Assembly (NCBI GenBank): GCA_964458335.1
Contig: CAYWIJ010000004.1
Coordinates: 13,948 to 77,947 of the forward strand
Reading direction: 5' to 3'
Source of the DNA: Aalborg-AAW-1 sp964458335
GTDB lineage: Bacteria > Patescibacteriota > Gracilibacteria > Absconditabacterales > Absconditicoccaceae
Length of the DNA stretch: 64,000 nucleotides
Shown here: one piece after another, positions 22,427 through 34,630 of the stretch
Position numbering within the stretch: the stretch's first letter is position 1
How the letters are laid out: each line of letters starts with the position of its first letter
The notes under the pieces: model-generated
Told to the model about the DNA's origin: nothing
Seen by the model: only the letters and a program-made list of their open reading frames with translations
Database searches by the model: none
Position numbers and translations under genes: made by a program

Positions 22427-23368
22427 ATGCATATTGAAAAAATATCTCTCAATCAGGGATCATGAATTACAAAAACATCCAATAGACCAGATTCATTTCA
22501 AGAATTTATTGGTCAAGATCATATCATTCGCGTAATGCAAACTGCTATTACTAGTGCTCAAAAAAACAAACACCAACTCTGACATATTCTTCTCTCAGGA
22601 CCAAGTGGGTATGGAAAAACTACGCTCGCACAAATCACTGCTCATGCCTATGGAAAACAATTTCATATCATCACAGCTTACGCTATAAATAAGCCAGCAG
22701 AACTTATTTCCATCATGACAAGCATGAACGAAGGAGATGTGTTATTTATTGATGAAATACATAGACTCAAACCTATTATCGAAGAGATGCTTTATATTGC
22801 TATGGAAGATTTTGCTATTGATATGATTATGGGAGATGGTGGTTCCGTAAGAGTTCCTCTCAAAGCATTTACTCTGATTGGAGCAACAACTAGACCAGAA
22901 ACTCTCTCAGAACCACTAAAAAATAGATTTATCTATAATTTTCACTGTATGGATTATACAAGTGATCAAAAAAATCTTATCATTGAAAGATATCTTACTT
23001 ACTATAAGATAATTTATCCTTCTCATCTCTTATCATCTCTTGCTCTTAAAGTAGATACCGTACCGAGAAAAATTCATAACCTTATTGTCACCATAAGAGA
23101 CTATCTTATTAGTCATCATCATACTTTAGAACTTGATGAACAATCACGATCTGACTGTGAACAGTGGCTCAATATTGCTGATGGATGATTAACACCTATA
23201 CACCAAAAATATCTTGAAATTTTATCATCTAGTACTACTGCTTTAGGATTAAAAACTATTTCTCTAAAGCTTGGAATTAACGAAGAAAGTGTAGAAAATG
23301 AGATAGAACCACTTCTTCTTAAATCATGACTGATTGAAAAAACAAGTAAAGGAAGGATGGTAAAATAA
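22427..23368 (+). CDS. ruvB: Holliday junction branch-migration helicase RuvB
   Basis: AAA+ ring motor that drives branch migration with RuvA. The 313-residue reading begins with a short tail, then RPDSFQEFIGQDH, Walker A GPSGYGKTT, Walker B LFIDEIHRL, the sensor/arginine-finger region GATTRPETLSEPLKNRF and a winged-helix C-terminus (LLKSGLIEKTSKGRMVK). Several family positions differ from typical RuvB and the insert regions are short. No ruvA or ruvC lies nearby. Confidence 0.9.
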
Positions 23369-23387
23369 AAATATTATATTATTAAAA

Positions 23388-23416
23388 AACTGTGAGAAAT
23401 ATCACAGTTATTTTTT
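23388..23416. terminator. Bidirectional terminator between ruvB and the acyltransferase
   Basis: Stem AACTGTGA/TCACAGTT with a 6-base loop, flanked by an A-run on the left and ATTTTTTATT on the right, placed between two converging genes. Confidence 0.75.
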
Positions 23417-23417
23417 A

Positions 23418-23978
23418 TTAAAATATTTTTTTATTATATTGATCAGAATATTTCGCCTGATCTGGAGAGTAAATACTCTCTAATGAACTACATATCTCTT
23501 CATAACTCATCTTCTGAGGATCTACAATTAAAGGAATTTGTAATTCTTTTGTTTTATAATTGCATACAGCAATTACCAGAGGGACTTCTGATAGCTTAGC
23601 TATCATATAAAATCCTTCTTTCCATCTTTCAACTCTTTTTCTTGTGCCTTCTGGAGTTACAAGAAATGCAATTTCATCAGTATTCTTAATACAAGAAACT
23701 GAAAATTTTAATAAGGATATTGCTGAGCTTTCTCTAGCTACACCAATTCCTCCCAACTTCTTAATCAAAGAACCATACCAAGACTTAGTATATAAATCCT
23801 TAATTAAAACTTTTATAGGAATATCTAAGGCCCAAAAGCCTATAATCCCATAAAAGAAATCCCAATTACTTGTATGTGGCGCAGCCACAAGTACAAATTT
23901 CTTAGGAATTTCTTTAACTTTTATATTCCAACGCCAATCGACGCAGAACATAATAATTTTTGCCATAATTTTTTTCAT
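23418..23978 (-). CDS. PlsC-like glycerol-phosphate/lysophospholipid acyltransferase
   Basis: A 186-residue protein with the acyltransferase motifs HTSNWD (H-x4-D catalytic pair, near residue 35) and FLVTPEGTRKR (motif III). It is predicted to be membrane-associated and to transfer an acyl group to a lysolipid or another acceptor. It is one of the few genes here without any in-frame TGA, so it reads whole under either code. Many CPR bacteria lack full phospholipid synthesis, so it may work on host-derived lysolipids; that is inference. Confidence 0.85.
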   Translation of the reverse strand: MKKIMAKIIMFCVDWRWNIKVKEIPKKFVLVAAPHTSNWDFFYGIIGFWALDIPIKVLIKDLYTKSWYGSLIKKLGGIGVARESSAISLLKFSVSCIKNTDEIAFLVTPEGTRKRVERWKEGFYMIAKLSEVPLVIAVCNYKTKELQIPLIVDPQKMSYEEICSSLESIYSPDQAKYSDQYNKKIF

Positions 23979-24084
23979 AGTATTATTTTATTTTATGACA
24001 ATATATTACACAATAGTAACATATAAGTCAATAAAAAAACTTAGTATCACTACTAAGTTTCTGATTATAAATACTAATTTATCA

Positions 24085-24402
24085 TTAGAATGGAAGATCT
24101 TCATCCTGTGAATTTGAGCTTGAACCACCATTCAAACCATCAATTCTCCATGCACTAATACTAGTGTAATATCTTCCAGTATTTTCTGAGTAATTTGTTC
24201 TAAAGTTAAGAGAAGCTTTAATAGTATCTCCTACTTGAAATGGGTCAATAAGGTTAATTTTGTCCTTAATCAAATCAAAAGCGATACCTCATTTAAATTC
24301 TCTATCAGTAGATTCTTCCAAAACAACTGTTCTTTTTTGGAGGGCATTTTGACCAACAATCTCTACTTCACCAATAAATGTGATTTTTCCTTCGTATTGC
24401 AT
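24085..24402 (-). CDS. DUF3127-like OB-fold protein, SSB-like tail (105 aa)
   Basis: Starts MQYEGKITFIGEVEIVG, with repeated beta-strand patterning, ISAWRIDGLNGG near residue 87 and an acidic tail ending DEDLPF. The tail copies the C-terminal tip by which SSB proteins contact partner proteins. The overall layout matches DUF3127, an OB-fold family thought to bind nucleic acid. One TGA lies in KGGIAFDL. A canonical ssb gene is not in this window. Confidence 0.7.
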
Positions 24403-24543
24403 GAGTTATAATATTAAGAATAAATAGAATGAAGCTATTCTACTATAGTAGTAGCAATTTTCTCCTCCAAAAGCAAGAGATTTTTTATTTTTCTACTTTG
24501 AAATATCTATTATAAGACTTTTAGCTCATTGCTTATAATTTCT

Positions 24544-25947
24544 TTATATATTCTTAAATTTATATAATTCTATACCATTAATAAGCCCATCAAGCACATT
24601 TTCTTTCGTATCTTCTAAAATATTCACGATAATTACCTTATCATCTAAAGAAATATTACCTTTAAAATAAATTCTAATCATTTCTTTACCAATCTGTTTA
24701 AACATTTCATACGTTGATGTCTGTCAGATTTTATATCCTTTTACTCCCCAAAGAAGATTATTATATCTATACGAGAAATCATCTCTAGTAAACATCAATA
24801 ATGGGATATTCATCCCTAATGCTGAAATAGTTGCTGCTGTATGACCATGAGTAGTATAACATAACACTATCTTAGCTCCTGTATCTGCAACAATTTTAGG
24901 AAGTAAATCAATAAGATAATTATTTTCATTTACAATTTCATCTTTTTTATATTGGATACTTCTAATTTCAGGAAGATATTCACCAGTACCTTCTATGGTC
25001 ATCAATTCAGTAAAAACTTTTTGAATACTTTCTAAAGGTGTTTCAGTTTCATTTAAAAAACCTTCCGAAATAGTAATAATATCTACTCCAAGTCTGATAT
25101 AACGCTTCAATTGTTCTACCATTCATTCTTCGTGAATAAGATCAGTTGCATTCAAAACGACAATAAGAGGTTTACCAAGATTTTTTACTTCTAAAATAAA
25201 TTGATCTTCATCATCAAGTTCTTTCCAATCATCATGATGAATCACTACTCCATCAATAATTTCAACAATATCTTGAACGCCTTCTTGTACCATTTTTCTA
25301 GAAAGACGAGCATATAATTTCATACCTTGTCCATTATTTTCATGTAAGAATTTCCTAATATCTTCAACATCCGAAGTTTTCTTAATTGATCCAGCAGACA
25401 AAACATTTACTCCACTTTGAATTCCCCAAATCACATTTTTCTTGTCTCTCTCAGAAAGGAATGATATTTTTTGAGAATAATTTTCAAAAACTATTTTCTG
25501 ACCAAGATTCAGTTCTCCTGCAACAATACAGATAAGTTTATAAAGTTCATTTGACCTATCGATGAGTTTAAACTGTACCTCACTTCCCATAAATCCAATA
25601 ATCGTACCTATAGGCAAGTCATCAATATAAGGATAATTAATAAACAAAGCCGTATTATCATCTTCTAAAATAGAAGAATATTCTAAATAAATAGTTTGAT
25701 TTTGTTCAAATAGTAAAGTATTCATATTCTTGATAGAAATATCCTCTCCTTTTGTTTCTAACATGATCGTCTTACTATCATCAAGTTTAAGAATCGTATC
25801 AATATATTTTCTCTGCACATCATCAAAATTTTTATTTGCAACATCAATAGAAAACATACTAATGGTATTAATAATTTTTGAAAGAATAGTTTCTTTAGCA
25901 ATAGTTGATGAGATTGCTACTCATGCTTTGATAAATCTTAATGACAT
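24544..25947 (-). CDS. Pyruvate-kinase-like protein with altered active site (467 aa)
   Basis: Fold-level match to pyruvate kinase: an LETKG block near residue 67 (for LDTKG), a B-domain-like region, LSERDKKNVIWGIQSGVNVL ... DVEDIRKFL (for the LTEKD and SAEDV segments), EIIDGVVIHHDD (for DGIMVARGDL) and a C-terminal alpha/beta domain with VLCYTTHGHTAATISAL. However, the catalytic KIE is replaced by ARLS, removing the Lys and the metal-binding Glu, and the N-terminal TIGP and RLNFSHG boxes are gone. It is read through TGA at 25123-25125 and 24724-24726. I infer a non-catalytic or repurposed paralogue. Confidence 0.7.
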
Positions 25948-25977
25948 AATTACTTTTACAAATTAAAGTGAGTAGTA

Positions 25978-27252
25978 TTATTTATAACGGAATTTTTTCT
26001 TTTTTCTGATCATATATTTGGGTTGAATAATACGAACATCATTCGATACAGTATCATCTTCAAAAGTCTTTATACTGACGCGTATTCCTAGTTCTCTCTC
26101 CAATTCACGAACAGTTTCTCATCATTTTCCTATAAGAGTTCACTTCTCTTCATAAGGAACATAGATTTCAACCGTATTATCTTTCATAAATAATCCATAT
26201 TCAAACTGAAGTTGTTCTGAAAGATATTGTTCTATATACAGTGATGCTAATTTTGAGCTTCCTGACTGTAATTTTTCACCAATAACTTTATCAAGAGGCA
26301 TCACTACTACTTGTTCACCAAAACTATATAATTCATACACTATCTGTCAGGTAAAAAATTCTTTAACTTCTACTACAGGACGAGCAAGATCTTCTGACAT
26401 CATTCCAGAAGGTGTTTTTACAGTAAATGATAAGGTATATACCGTATGTATTCTCCCTCATTCAATAAAGACAACTGTATCTATTACTTGAGGTATCATC
26501 CCAAGAGACACTACTCAGATAAATCTCTGTATACTATCAATCGCCTGAGTAGCATGAATCACACCAATCAAACCAATACCAGTCAATCTCAAGTCCTTAT
26601 AAAGCATAAAATCAGGCGTATTTCTTACTTCATCATATATAGTAAAATCAGGTCTAGAAAGCAAAAGAATATCTCTTAATTCATCATGAGTACCATGAGA
26701 AAATGAATATTGAACGACATCATCAGCTACTTGGAGATCACGAGGCGCTTCGATAGTCTTTATGATTTTATTTTGGTCCACATACATATCCACAAGAGCC
26801 TGAGCAAAGGTTGTTTTTCCAGATCATGGAGAGCCAGCAATTAAAATACCTTGTGAATTATACTGTAAACGATTAACTAAAGCATCATCAATATCATAAT
26901 CAGAGAAAGTTAATCTTGTTATTGGTCTTACTACCGTGATTTCATAATCATCTGCTAAAGGTGGATAAACAATCACTATTCTATAATGTCACATCTGTAA
27001 TACAGCAGAAAGTTTACGTTCTATCTCTATAATTGCATCATCACGGAGTTCTACTTCTTTATACAGAATTGTGATTAGTTCTTTAACTTCTTGTTGATCC
27101 ATCTTCTCTCCGACCATCTTCATCACCCACGCTCCTGGTTTGCCTTGTTTCACACTAAGTTTTGTTCAAGCTTTAATATGCAGTGACATAATATCAGACT
27201 GAAAATAAGAATCTAACACACTTTTATGAGGAGATTCATAGTACATTATCAT
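25978..27252 (-). CDS. PilT-type ATPase with C-terminal KH domain (COG1855-like)
   Basis: A 424-residue protein with Walker A AGSPGSGKTT, whose third Gly is TGA, then ILLLSRPDFTIYDEVRNTPDF (Walker B region), DLRLTGIGLIGVIHATQAID, and a KH domain with TLIGKGGETVRELERELGI; both glycines of the GxxG loop's GG are TGA. This order resembles the PilT-family/KH ATPases (COG1855) best known from archaea, but the N-terminal PIN domain of those is not evident. RNA binding through the KH domain is likely; the process is unknown. The start may be ATG 27252 or 27246. Confidence 0.75.
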
Positions 27253-27488
27253 CAAGTGATTCAAATAAATATTATATAATATTTTTATATTATGTCATGA
27301 TATATTTTTTTATATCAATAATAAGATTATCCTTTTCACATAATTTCATTATACTCTACTAAAGGGCATACCTTTCAAGAAATTCTTAGTTTTCTCTTTA
27401 ATCGAGTAAATACAATAGGAATAAAATATAAATAAATGACATTTGTTTGCAAGACAATTTTAAATAATTCTATCCTTATAGTTCTCTC

Positions 27489-28634
27489 ATGTTCTATCTT
27501 ATCCGTACTCTAAAAGAAGATGATTGAAAGAGCATCAATACTGATTTTATCTTAGAAGCCCAAGATGAGAGTATTGTTAAAGATTTTTTCAATAACAATA
27601 AAATTATTATTTTGGGAATTTCTCAAGTACAAGGACGACCTCTATCAGCAGAATTTTTTTGAGAATTTCAAATTACAGAAGATCAGACTAGTACATTCTG
27701 CATGAAGGCAGATACTATTGAAGCAGTAGTACAACGTTGTATAGATCTATGACTACCTATTATACAAATCAATAATAATAAAAATCCTATATCTCCAGAA
27801 ATATCTAAAAATCTTATCAATCAAATTACACAAAAGAAAATAGAGCAAATCAATAAATTAAAAAGTGAAACGGCAGCAAAAAAAGAAAAAGAAAATAAAT
27901 TAATGGAAGACAAGAAAAAAGAAAAAATATTAAAAGTAATAGAAGATACATTACAAGATATCAAAAAACTTGAAGAAGTTCATAAAGATGATAATAATAT
28001 TGTAAATGAAAAAAGAAAACTGAATGACCTTAAAGAACAACTCACCAAAATTAGAATGTGATCCAATTTAGAGAAGGCAACTTCAACTTTAGAGGAAACT
28101 TTCGCTTTGATGGAACAAATAGAAATGGCCTCTATACATACTCTCAAAGAACAAGAGCAAAAAATTTATGAAGGTACAATTGTATCAAATATTGATATCA
28201 TTAGAGAACTTGATAAAATTAAGAGAGCACAACAAGTGAACCAAGCAGGGACTAAAAAAACATCTTCAGATTTATATTATACCTATCTTGGTATAGTATG
28301 ACTCTACCAAAAATTTATTGCTAAGGATATTGTCAATAAAACATCTCAAGTAAAAAATATTGTAGCCAATATTACTCCTTACTTTTCTTTTGCAGCGATG
28401 ATATGAGCTTTATGAACTAGTCTTTTCTTTTATTATTATCTTATCTCAGATCAACTTCACTACAATATTCTCCTTACTATGATAGCATTAGGAATCTTTA
28501 ATCTTATACGATCTCTCCTCATTGCGCTTTTCAAAGCAAAGACTATTTTTACTCATTTACTCTATATTATTCTTGCTATTATCATAACAATAATTATACA
28601 CAAGATTATACTCGTATTTTTTGCTCTTGTATAA
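27489..28634 (+). CDS. Hypothetical membrane protein with central coiled coil (381 aa)
   Basis: The N-terminal 110 residues look globular. Residues about 115-225 form a very charged coiled coil (KKIEQINKLK, AAKKEKENKL and similar). The last 110 residues hold three or four transmembrane helices. It is followed 9 bases later by a second membrane protein, suggesting an operon pair. No family recognised. TGA-Gly codons include some in the predicted membrane helices. Confidence 0.65.
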
Positions 28635-28643
28635 CAATCTTAT

Positions 28644-29963
28644 ATGATTGAATTTCTTGTTATTAGTACTATCAGCACCCTTATTGGCTATTTTTTTATA
28701 TGGATAGACTTATATCGACTCACTCTTCTTCCTCTCTTTTTTATCTTAGTATTTATTGTTACTAGTTTAGGATGAATTTCAGTATGATCTTTTACAAAGG
28801 AGCAAATTAAAAATCATGGAGCATTACTTTCATGGTGAGTTATTATCATTGGAATTACTACTTTACTCATCAATCAGTGATTGGTACGATATCATGTTAT
28901 ATCTATTACGGTCATCATCAATATAATACTCTATATCAGCTCCTACCAATGGGATTATCATGAAGGTAAAGAGATTTTTTTAGGATGATTAGCAATATCA
29001 TTTTTGATTGCATTGATCTATACTCTTTGAACACAACAATATCATCTCTTAGCTATTATTATTAGTATTGCTAGCGTTCTCTTTTTATGATTATTACATA
29101 TCTTATTTTATCTCTTTCCATCATTAGATCAAAAAGACATTACAATCATTATTCATCAACAAGAATTTGCGCTCTATGCTTGTTTAGGAGTGATACTATA
29201 TCGGATTTTTCAACCAAATTACAATGCAATAGTAGTGTCACAATTAGCATTTATCACTCTCTGTATAGGAGTAAGACAAACATACCTTACAAGACAACAA
29301 GAAATAAAACATGAAAAAAAATCCTGACTCAGTGGACGTTCACTTCTTGCCTGACAGAAAGTATTAGAATGGTATGATGACCAGAATAAAGCTTTTGATC
29401 TCCATCTCTTTAACTTTCTGATCCAAAAATGATATATGCCATCTCATTATGGGATGAAAATATTACAATATGCTCAGATAGCTCTAATTATTATACTCGT
29501 ATGAATCAGTATTCGAGGACTTTTCAATCACACAGGACAAACATTACTTCGATATCGATTGGGAATTCTCTGTTTTATTATTACACTCTTTGGGATCAAT
29601 TCTCAAGAAAAATTTATCAAATACTACAAAACTATCGCAATAGGTCTTATTACTGGTTCATATTACATTACTCTCTTCGATAGTATAGGTCATAGTAGTA
29701 CATTCACATGGGGCTCACTCATATGGCTCTGCCTCAATATGATTTGTTGTCTATTTTACGAAGATATTTTCCCGAAATCTAAAGATATTTTCACTAAAAA
29801 AGATATTCTCTTTTGGCTTAGTATGATTATTATAGGAAGTATAATCACTACTCTATCTCTTATATCACTCCCATTAAACTGATCTATTCTCTTTGCCTTA
29901 TGATGTATTATTATTGGTATGGTTAGTTATTTCTCATATCATATCTGGAAAAAAATAAACTAA
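28644..29963 (+). CDS. Hypothetical polytopic membrane protein (439 aa)
   Basis: Almost entirely hydrophobic, with roughly eleven membrane helices and a hydrophilic loop near residue 225-265 (KHEKKSGLSGRSLLAGQK). No transporter signature that I can name. It is coupled to the preceding coiled-coil membrane protein by a 9-base gap, and the two probably act together. TGA is frequent in helices, as expected for membrane-helix glycines. Confidence 0.65.
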
Positions 29964-29991
29964 TATATCTATGATCTAATGAATACATATT

Positions 29992-30028
29992 AAAAAATCT
30001 ACTGAATCATCATCAATAGATTTTTTAG
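29992..30028. terminator. Bidirectional terminator
   Basis: Stem AAAAAATCTA/TAGATTTTTT around a 15-base loop, between the converging membrane-protein operon and typA. A near-identical stem is at 41866-41899. Confidence 0.75.
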
Positions 30029-30065
30029 TATGTATGTATTTACAGTTATAGAAGATATAAATTCT

Positions 30066-31889
30066 CTATTGTAAGTTTTTTCTTGCTACTGCTCTTGCTC
30101 CTTCTGTAAGGTATATCTTACGAATTCTGATAGTCTTCGGTGTAATCTCTACATATTCATCAGTACCGATATAGGCAAGCGCATCTTCAAGAGTCATCTT
30201 ATGAATAGGTTCGAGTCTCATCGCTTCGTCATGACCCTGTGATCTCATATTCGTGAGTTGCTTATTTTTAGTCAGATTTACTTCCATATCACCTGGTTTT
30301 GCAGATTCACCGACCACCATTCCCTCATACAATTCATCACCTGGTTCTACAAAGATCGTTCCTCTTTCTTGTAATTTCCAGATACTATATCTCATCGCCA
30401 CTCCTTTATCCATAGAAGTCATGGAACCATTGATTCTCTTTTTAATTTCTCCTTTATGTCTATCGTAATGAGAGAATGAACTATACATGATACCCTCACC
30501 TTTTGTCATCAGAATAAATTCTGCTCTCAGACCTAACAATCCTCTCGTCGGACACTCAAACGTCAACGTCGTCAATCCATTATGTGAAACCATGTCAGTC
30601 ATAATTCCTTTACGATCTGATAACATAGTAATAATAGTACCAGAAAGATCATCAGCAACCGTAATTACTACTTGTTCGATTGGCTCCATAAGTTTACCTT
30701 CTTCCTTTTTCATAATCACTTGAGGAGCAGATACTTGAAGCTCGAATCACTCTCTTCTCATCGTCTCAATCAGTACAGAAAGATGAAGTTCTCCTCTACC
30801 AGATACTGGATATCTATTACCTTGATCAAAATCTACTTTCAATCCTACATTAGTCTCCAATTCTCTCGCCAATCTATCCATGATATTACGAGAAGTAACC
30901 AATTTCCCATCACGCCCCATAAATGGACTATCATTTACTAAGAAATCCATAGTCAACGTAGGCTCATCCACATGAATAGGAGGGAGTTGTGTTGTACCTT
31001 CTTCACCAACTGTCTCTCCCACGAAGATATCACTCATACCAGCAATAGTCACTACATCACCAGATCTTGCTTCTTTTTGCTCAATTCTTGTAAGTCCAAG
31101 CGTAGTAAATACTCTAGAGATTTTTCCTTTACGCTGATTTCCATCATTATCAAAAACAATAACTTGCTGACCAGGTGTAAGTGTACCTGCATAGATACGT
31201 CCTACTCCAAGTCTTCATAAGTAATCATCATATCCCAGATTTACTACTTGCATTTGCAAAGGTTCTGAAGAACGATCCTCAGGTGGAGTCACATGATCCA
31301 AAATCATATCAAAGATAGGGGTAATGTCTTTCGGAGGATTTGCAGGATCAAAACCATCTAATGATTTCATAGCATATCCATTTTTTGCACTTGCATAGAC
31401 AATAGGAAAATCAGCTTGCTCATCATTTGCTCCTAAGGTAATAAAGAGGTCAAATAATTCATCAATCACCCATTGAGGTCTCGCCGTAGGTTTATCAATT
31501 TTATTGATCACAACAATAGGTTTCAAACCCAATTCAAGAGATTTTTTCAATACAAATTTTGTCTGAGGCATGGGTCCTTCATATGCATCTACTACAAGAA
31601 GTACAGAATCTACCATACGCAATACTCTCTCCACTTCAGATCCGAAATCAGCATGTCATGGTGTATCTACGATGTTAATAGTTTCAGTCACACCATCATG
31701 CTCATAAGAGATAGCAGTATTTTTTGCATAAATTGTGATACCTCTTTCACGTTCTTGATCATTATTATCCATAAGTAAATCAGCACCCTCAAGTTTAGCA
31801 AGAGTACCAGATTGTTGAAGAAGTTGATCCACAAGAGAGGTTTTTCCATGATCAACATGGGCAATAATAGCAACCGTACGCACAGACAT
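30066..31889 (-). CDS. typA: Translational GTPase TypA/BipA
   Basis: Ribosome-associated GTPase of the elongation-factor family, linked to stress and ribosome assembly. In the 607-residue reading G1 is AHVDHGKTS, G2 lies in ERERGITI, G3 is DTPGHADFG with the invariant Gly coded by TGA, and G4 is NKIDK. The TypA-specific C-terminus (EYVEITPKTIRIRKIYL ... EGARAVARK) is complete. A stand-alone gene on the minus strand. Confidence 0.97.
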
Positions 31890-32166
31890 AAGAAAATCAA
31901 TAAAAAAATTAAATAATCTACGAAGAACTATGATAGCATATTATCATATCCACACAGAACACAAATAACAATATAACAAGCAGAAAAAACAGTCAGAAAC
32001 TCGATGTTTGGAAACTTGAGATACAGAAAATACAATTTGCCTATAATAATATAATGGAAAAGAGGAGAAATGCAAGCATTTTTCACTACAAATGTATACA
32101 TATTGAATTATATATCATATTTCAGTATAGTATAGCAATGCTCAATCAATTTATCACTCTACATCA

Positions 32167-32685
32167 ATGGAAAATTCATCAAAACTTAATAGAGAGAATA
32201 GACAGAGGAAAAAACTCAGGAACGCTTCTCATATCATCAATTCTCAAAAAAAGCTTATCACTACTCTTTCCAATATTATATCATCATGAATTTGATATTT
32301 ACCATGAGCTGGTCCACTAAAAAGTTTAGGAGAATGATTTATTTGAAAAGATTTTTTGTCCAAGAGACAAATCAAATGACCAGAACAACTTTTAAAAATA
32401 ATTGCAGGCATCAGTTGATTAACTGGATATTCTTATATCATAACACCATATCTCCATGGACAGGAAGTATCTTTTCATGATGTTGGTCGTTATGCAACAT
32501 TAGAATTGGTCAATGCAATAGTGTATAGCCTATCTCTATTAGTTGCTGGAGGAGAAGAAGCAAAAAAAGTAAAAAACATTAAAAGTCAGCTTTACCATAC
32601 CTTAAAACATCCTACAACTATCATAAAAAAGAAATGATGAAATTCCAATACACTACGCCATAAAGATAATCCTCAAAAACACTAA
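32167..32685 (+). CDS. Small hypothetical membrane protein (172 aa)
   Basis: The frame starting ATG 32167 is open only with TGA=Gly; it includes SGIGYLPGAGPLKSLGEGFIG, much of whose Gly is TGA. Two hydrophobic stretches (residues about 40-60 and 85-130) suggest membrane association. The basic tail is HTLKHPTTIIKKKGG. Two other-frame ORFs overlap it but break up and show no protein-like composition. Not recognised. It precedes another small membrane protein by 24 bases. Confidence 0.55.
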
Positions 32686-32709
32686 TCCCTTTCAATATTT
32701 TTCTATTAT

Positions 32710-33207
32710 ATGAATTTCTTTAAAAAAATATACCATCATCGACAAATTTTTAGGAAAAAACCATGAGTCGCACAAGCGTTATGGATTATACCTATTTTTT
32801 GATTATTAAAGAATCTCATTGATACTCTCATTATAGGAAAAGACATCATTTCAGAAAGAAGATTTACCATAAAAGAAAAATTCTTTAAGACACTCTCTGC
32901 ATTATTTTCACTATGTTTTTGGTGGATAGTTATCTACTACTCGATGAGAGACAACCTCAATACGTATATTCTTCTTAGTCTTACCACGCTACTCCAAGCT
33001 GGGAATTGGTGATGTTATATCATAGGAGTATATTTTTCTGGTGAATTACAAAACATTATTTTCAGACAAAGGTCAGCATTCAGAGAGCAGACGAATAAAG
33101 TCCTCACTACAGCCAAGACTTGAGCAAAAAAAGTAATTATAACAACCAAAGAAAGTACTCAGACTATCTGAAACACCATCAAGAAAGTAAGAATAAAGAG
33201 AAAATAA
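32710..33207 (+). CDS. Small hypothetical membrane protein (165 aa)
   Basis: Basic N-terminus (KKIYHHRQIFRKKPG), hydrophobic helices around residues 22-40, 58-75 and 83-105, and a basic C-terminus ending VRIKRK. Not recognised. It probably shares an operon with the preceding gene and converges on sufB with a 3-base gap. Confidence 0.6.
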
Positions 33208-33210
33208 TAA

Positions 33211-34599
33211 TTACCCTACACTTCCTTCCATCTCCATCTCGATCAAAGTATTGAGTTCTCCTGCATACTCGAGAGGGAGTTTTTTGACTACATCAGAGAA
33301 GAATCCATTCACCACCATCGCCATCGCTTTCTCTTCTTCGATACCACGCGACATCATATAGAACAGCAGCGCTTCATCGACTTTTCCAGCACTTGCCTCA
33401 TGAGCTATCGTAGCACTATCATTGTCGACATGAATATAAGGAATAGTTGTAGATACAGAGAGATCATCAATCAGCAAGGCATCACACTCCGTAGCATTCG
33501 TAGCATTTTCAGCAGTTGCTTTTACATCTACGATACCACGATAGGTAGCGATACCTCCATCCTTGGAGATAGACTTGGATACAATCGTAGAACTGGTATC
33601 GCGTCAAATATGGATAACTTTACTTCCGGTATCTTGATTTTGGTTCGCACCAGCTACAGCGATACCGAGCATATCAGCCTTTGATCTATGACCTTTCAAG
33701 ATAGAACACGGATATAACATCGTCGTACATGATCACAGATTTCCATTTACCCATTCTACGTATCCATCATCCTCCACGATCGCTCTCTTGGTATTCAGGT
33801 TATAGGTATTGGTCGATCGGTTCTCTACGGAGCTATATCTCATCTGTGCCCTCTTCCCTACATACACTTCTACAAGTCCTGCATGGAGTGATTTTTTATC
33901 AAACTTGGGAGCAGAACATCCTTCGATATAGTCTCCTTTCGCATCATCATCGATGATAATCAGCGTATGCTCAAACTGCCCTCCTCCATACGTATTCATA
34001 CGAAAATATGCTTGTAACGGTTCATCCACGATGACTCATTTTGGTACATAAATAAACGTACCTCCTGACCACACCGCTCCGTGTAAGGCAGCAAATTTAT
34101 GGTCGTGAGCGGGGACGAGCTTCATGAAATACTTCTTTACCAATTCAGGATATTTATTGATTGCTTCAGGCATATCTTCAAAAATCACACCCTTTTCAGC
34201 CCATTTCATTTTCAGTTTATGATAGACGTTTTGACTATCCATCTGTCCTCCAGCTCCAGCGAGATATTTACGTTCAGCCTCAGGGATACCCAGACGAGCA
34301 AACTTTTCTTTAATCGTAGGATCTACTTGATCTCGGTCAGTCTGATAGTTTTCAGCATTTTTTGGTTTTGCGTAATAGACGATTTCATCGAAATGCAATC
34401 CCGAGAGATCTGGTCACCATGTTGGCATCGCTTTTTCATAAAAAATCTTTAATGATTTCAATCTATGATCCAACATTCGCTGAGGTTCATCTTGATCAGC
34501 CGAGATTGCTCTCACGGTTTCTTCAGTTAAACTATCCAAAAAAATTGAATATTCTAGATTATCAGGCGTTTCTAAAGTATGTTTCAGTGATGATGTCAT
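33211..34599 (-). CDS. sufB: Fe-S cluster assembly protein SufB
   Basis: Scaffold subunit of the Suf iron-sulfur assembly machine. The 462-residue reading matches SufB along its length: PTWGPDLSGLHFDEIVYYAK (Gly after PTW is TGA), AALHGAVWSGGTFIYVPKG, ENCSAP-type YIEGCSAPKF, and the C-terminal IPYIHVDNDSATIAHEASAG. sufC lies about 1.7 kb upstream on the same strand, separated by three other genes. sufD, sufS and sufU are not in the window. Confidence 0.95.
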
Positions 34600-34630
34600 A
34601 AATTATATGTATAATATTATTTAAATTTAC

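Noticed and set aside
32054..32480. Two short plus-strand ORFs at 32054-32320 and 32286-32480
   Set aside because: They are alternative frames of the TGA-rich gene at 32167-32685, which has the longer, protein-like reading.
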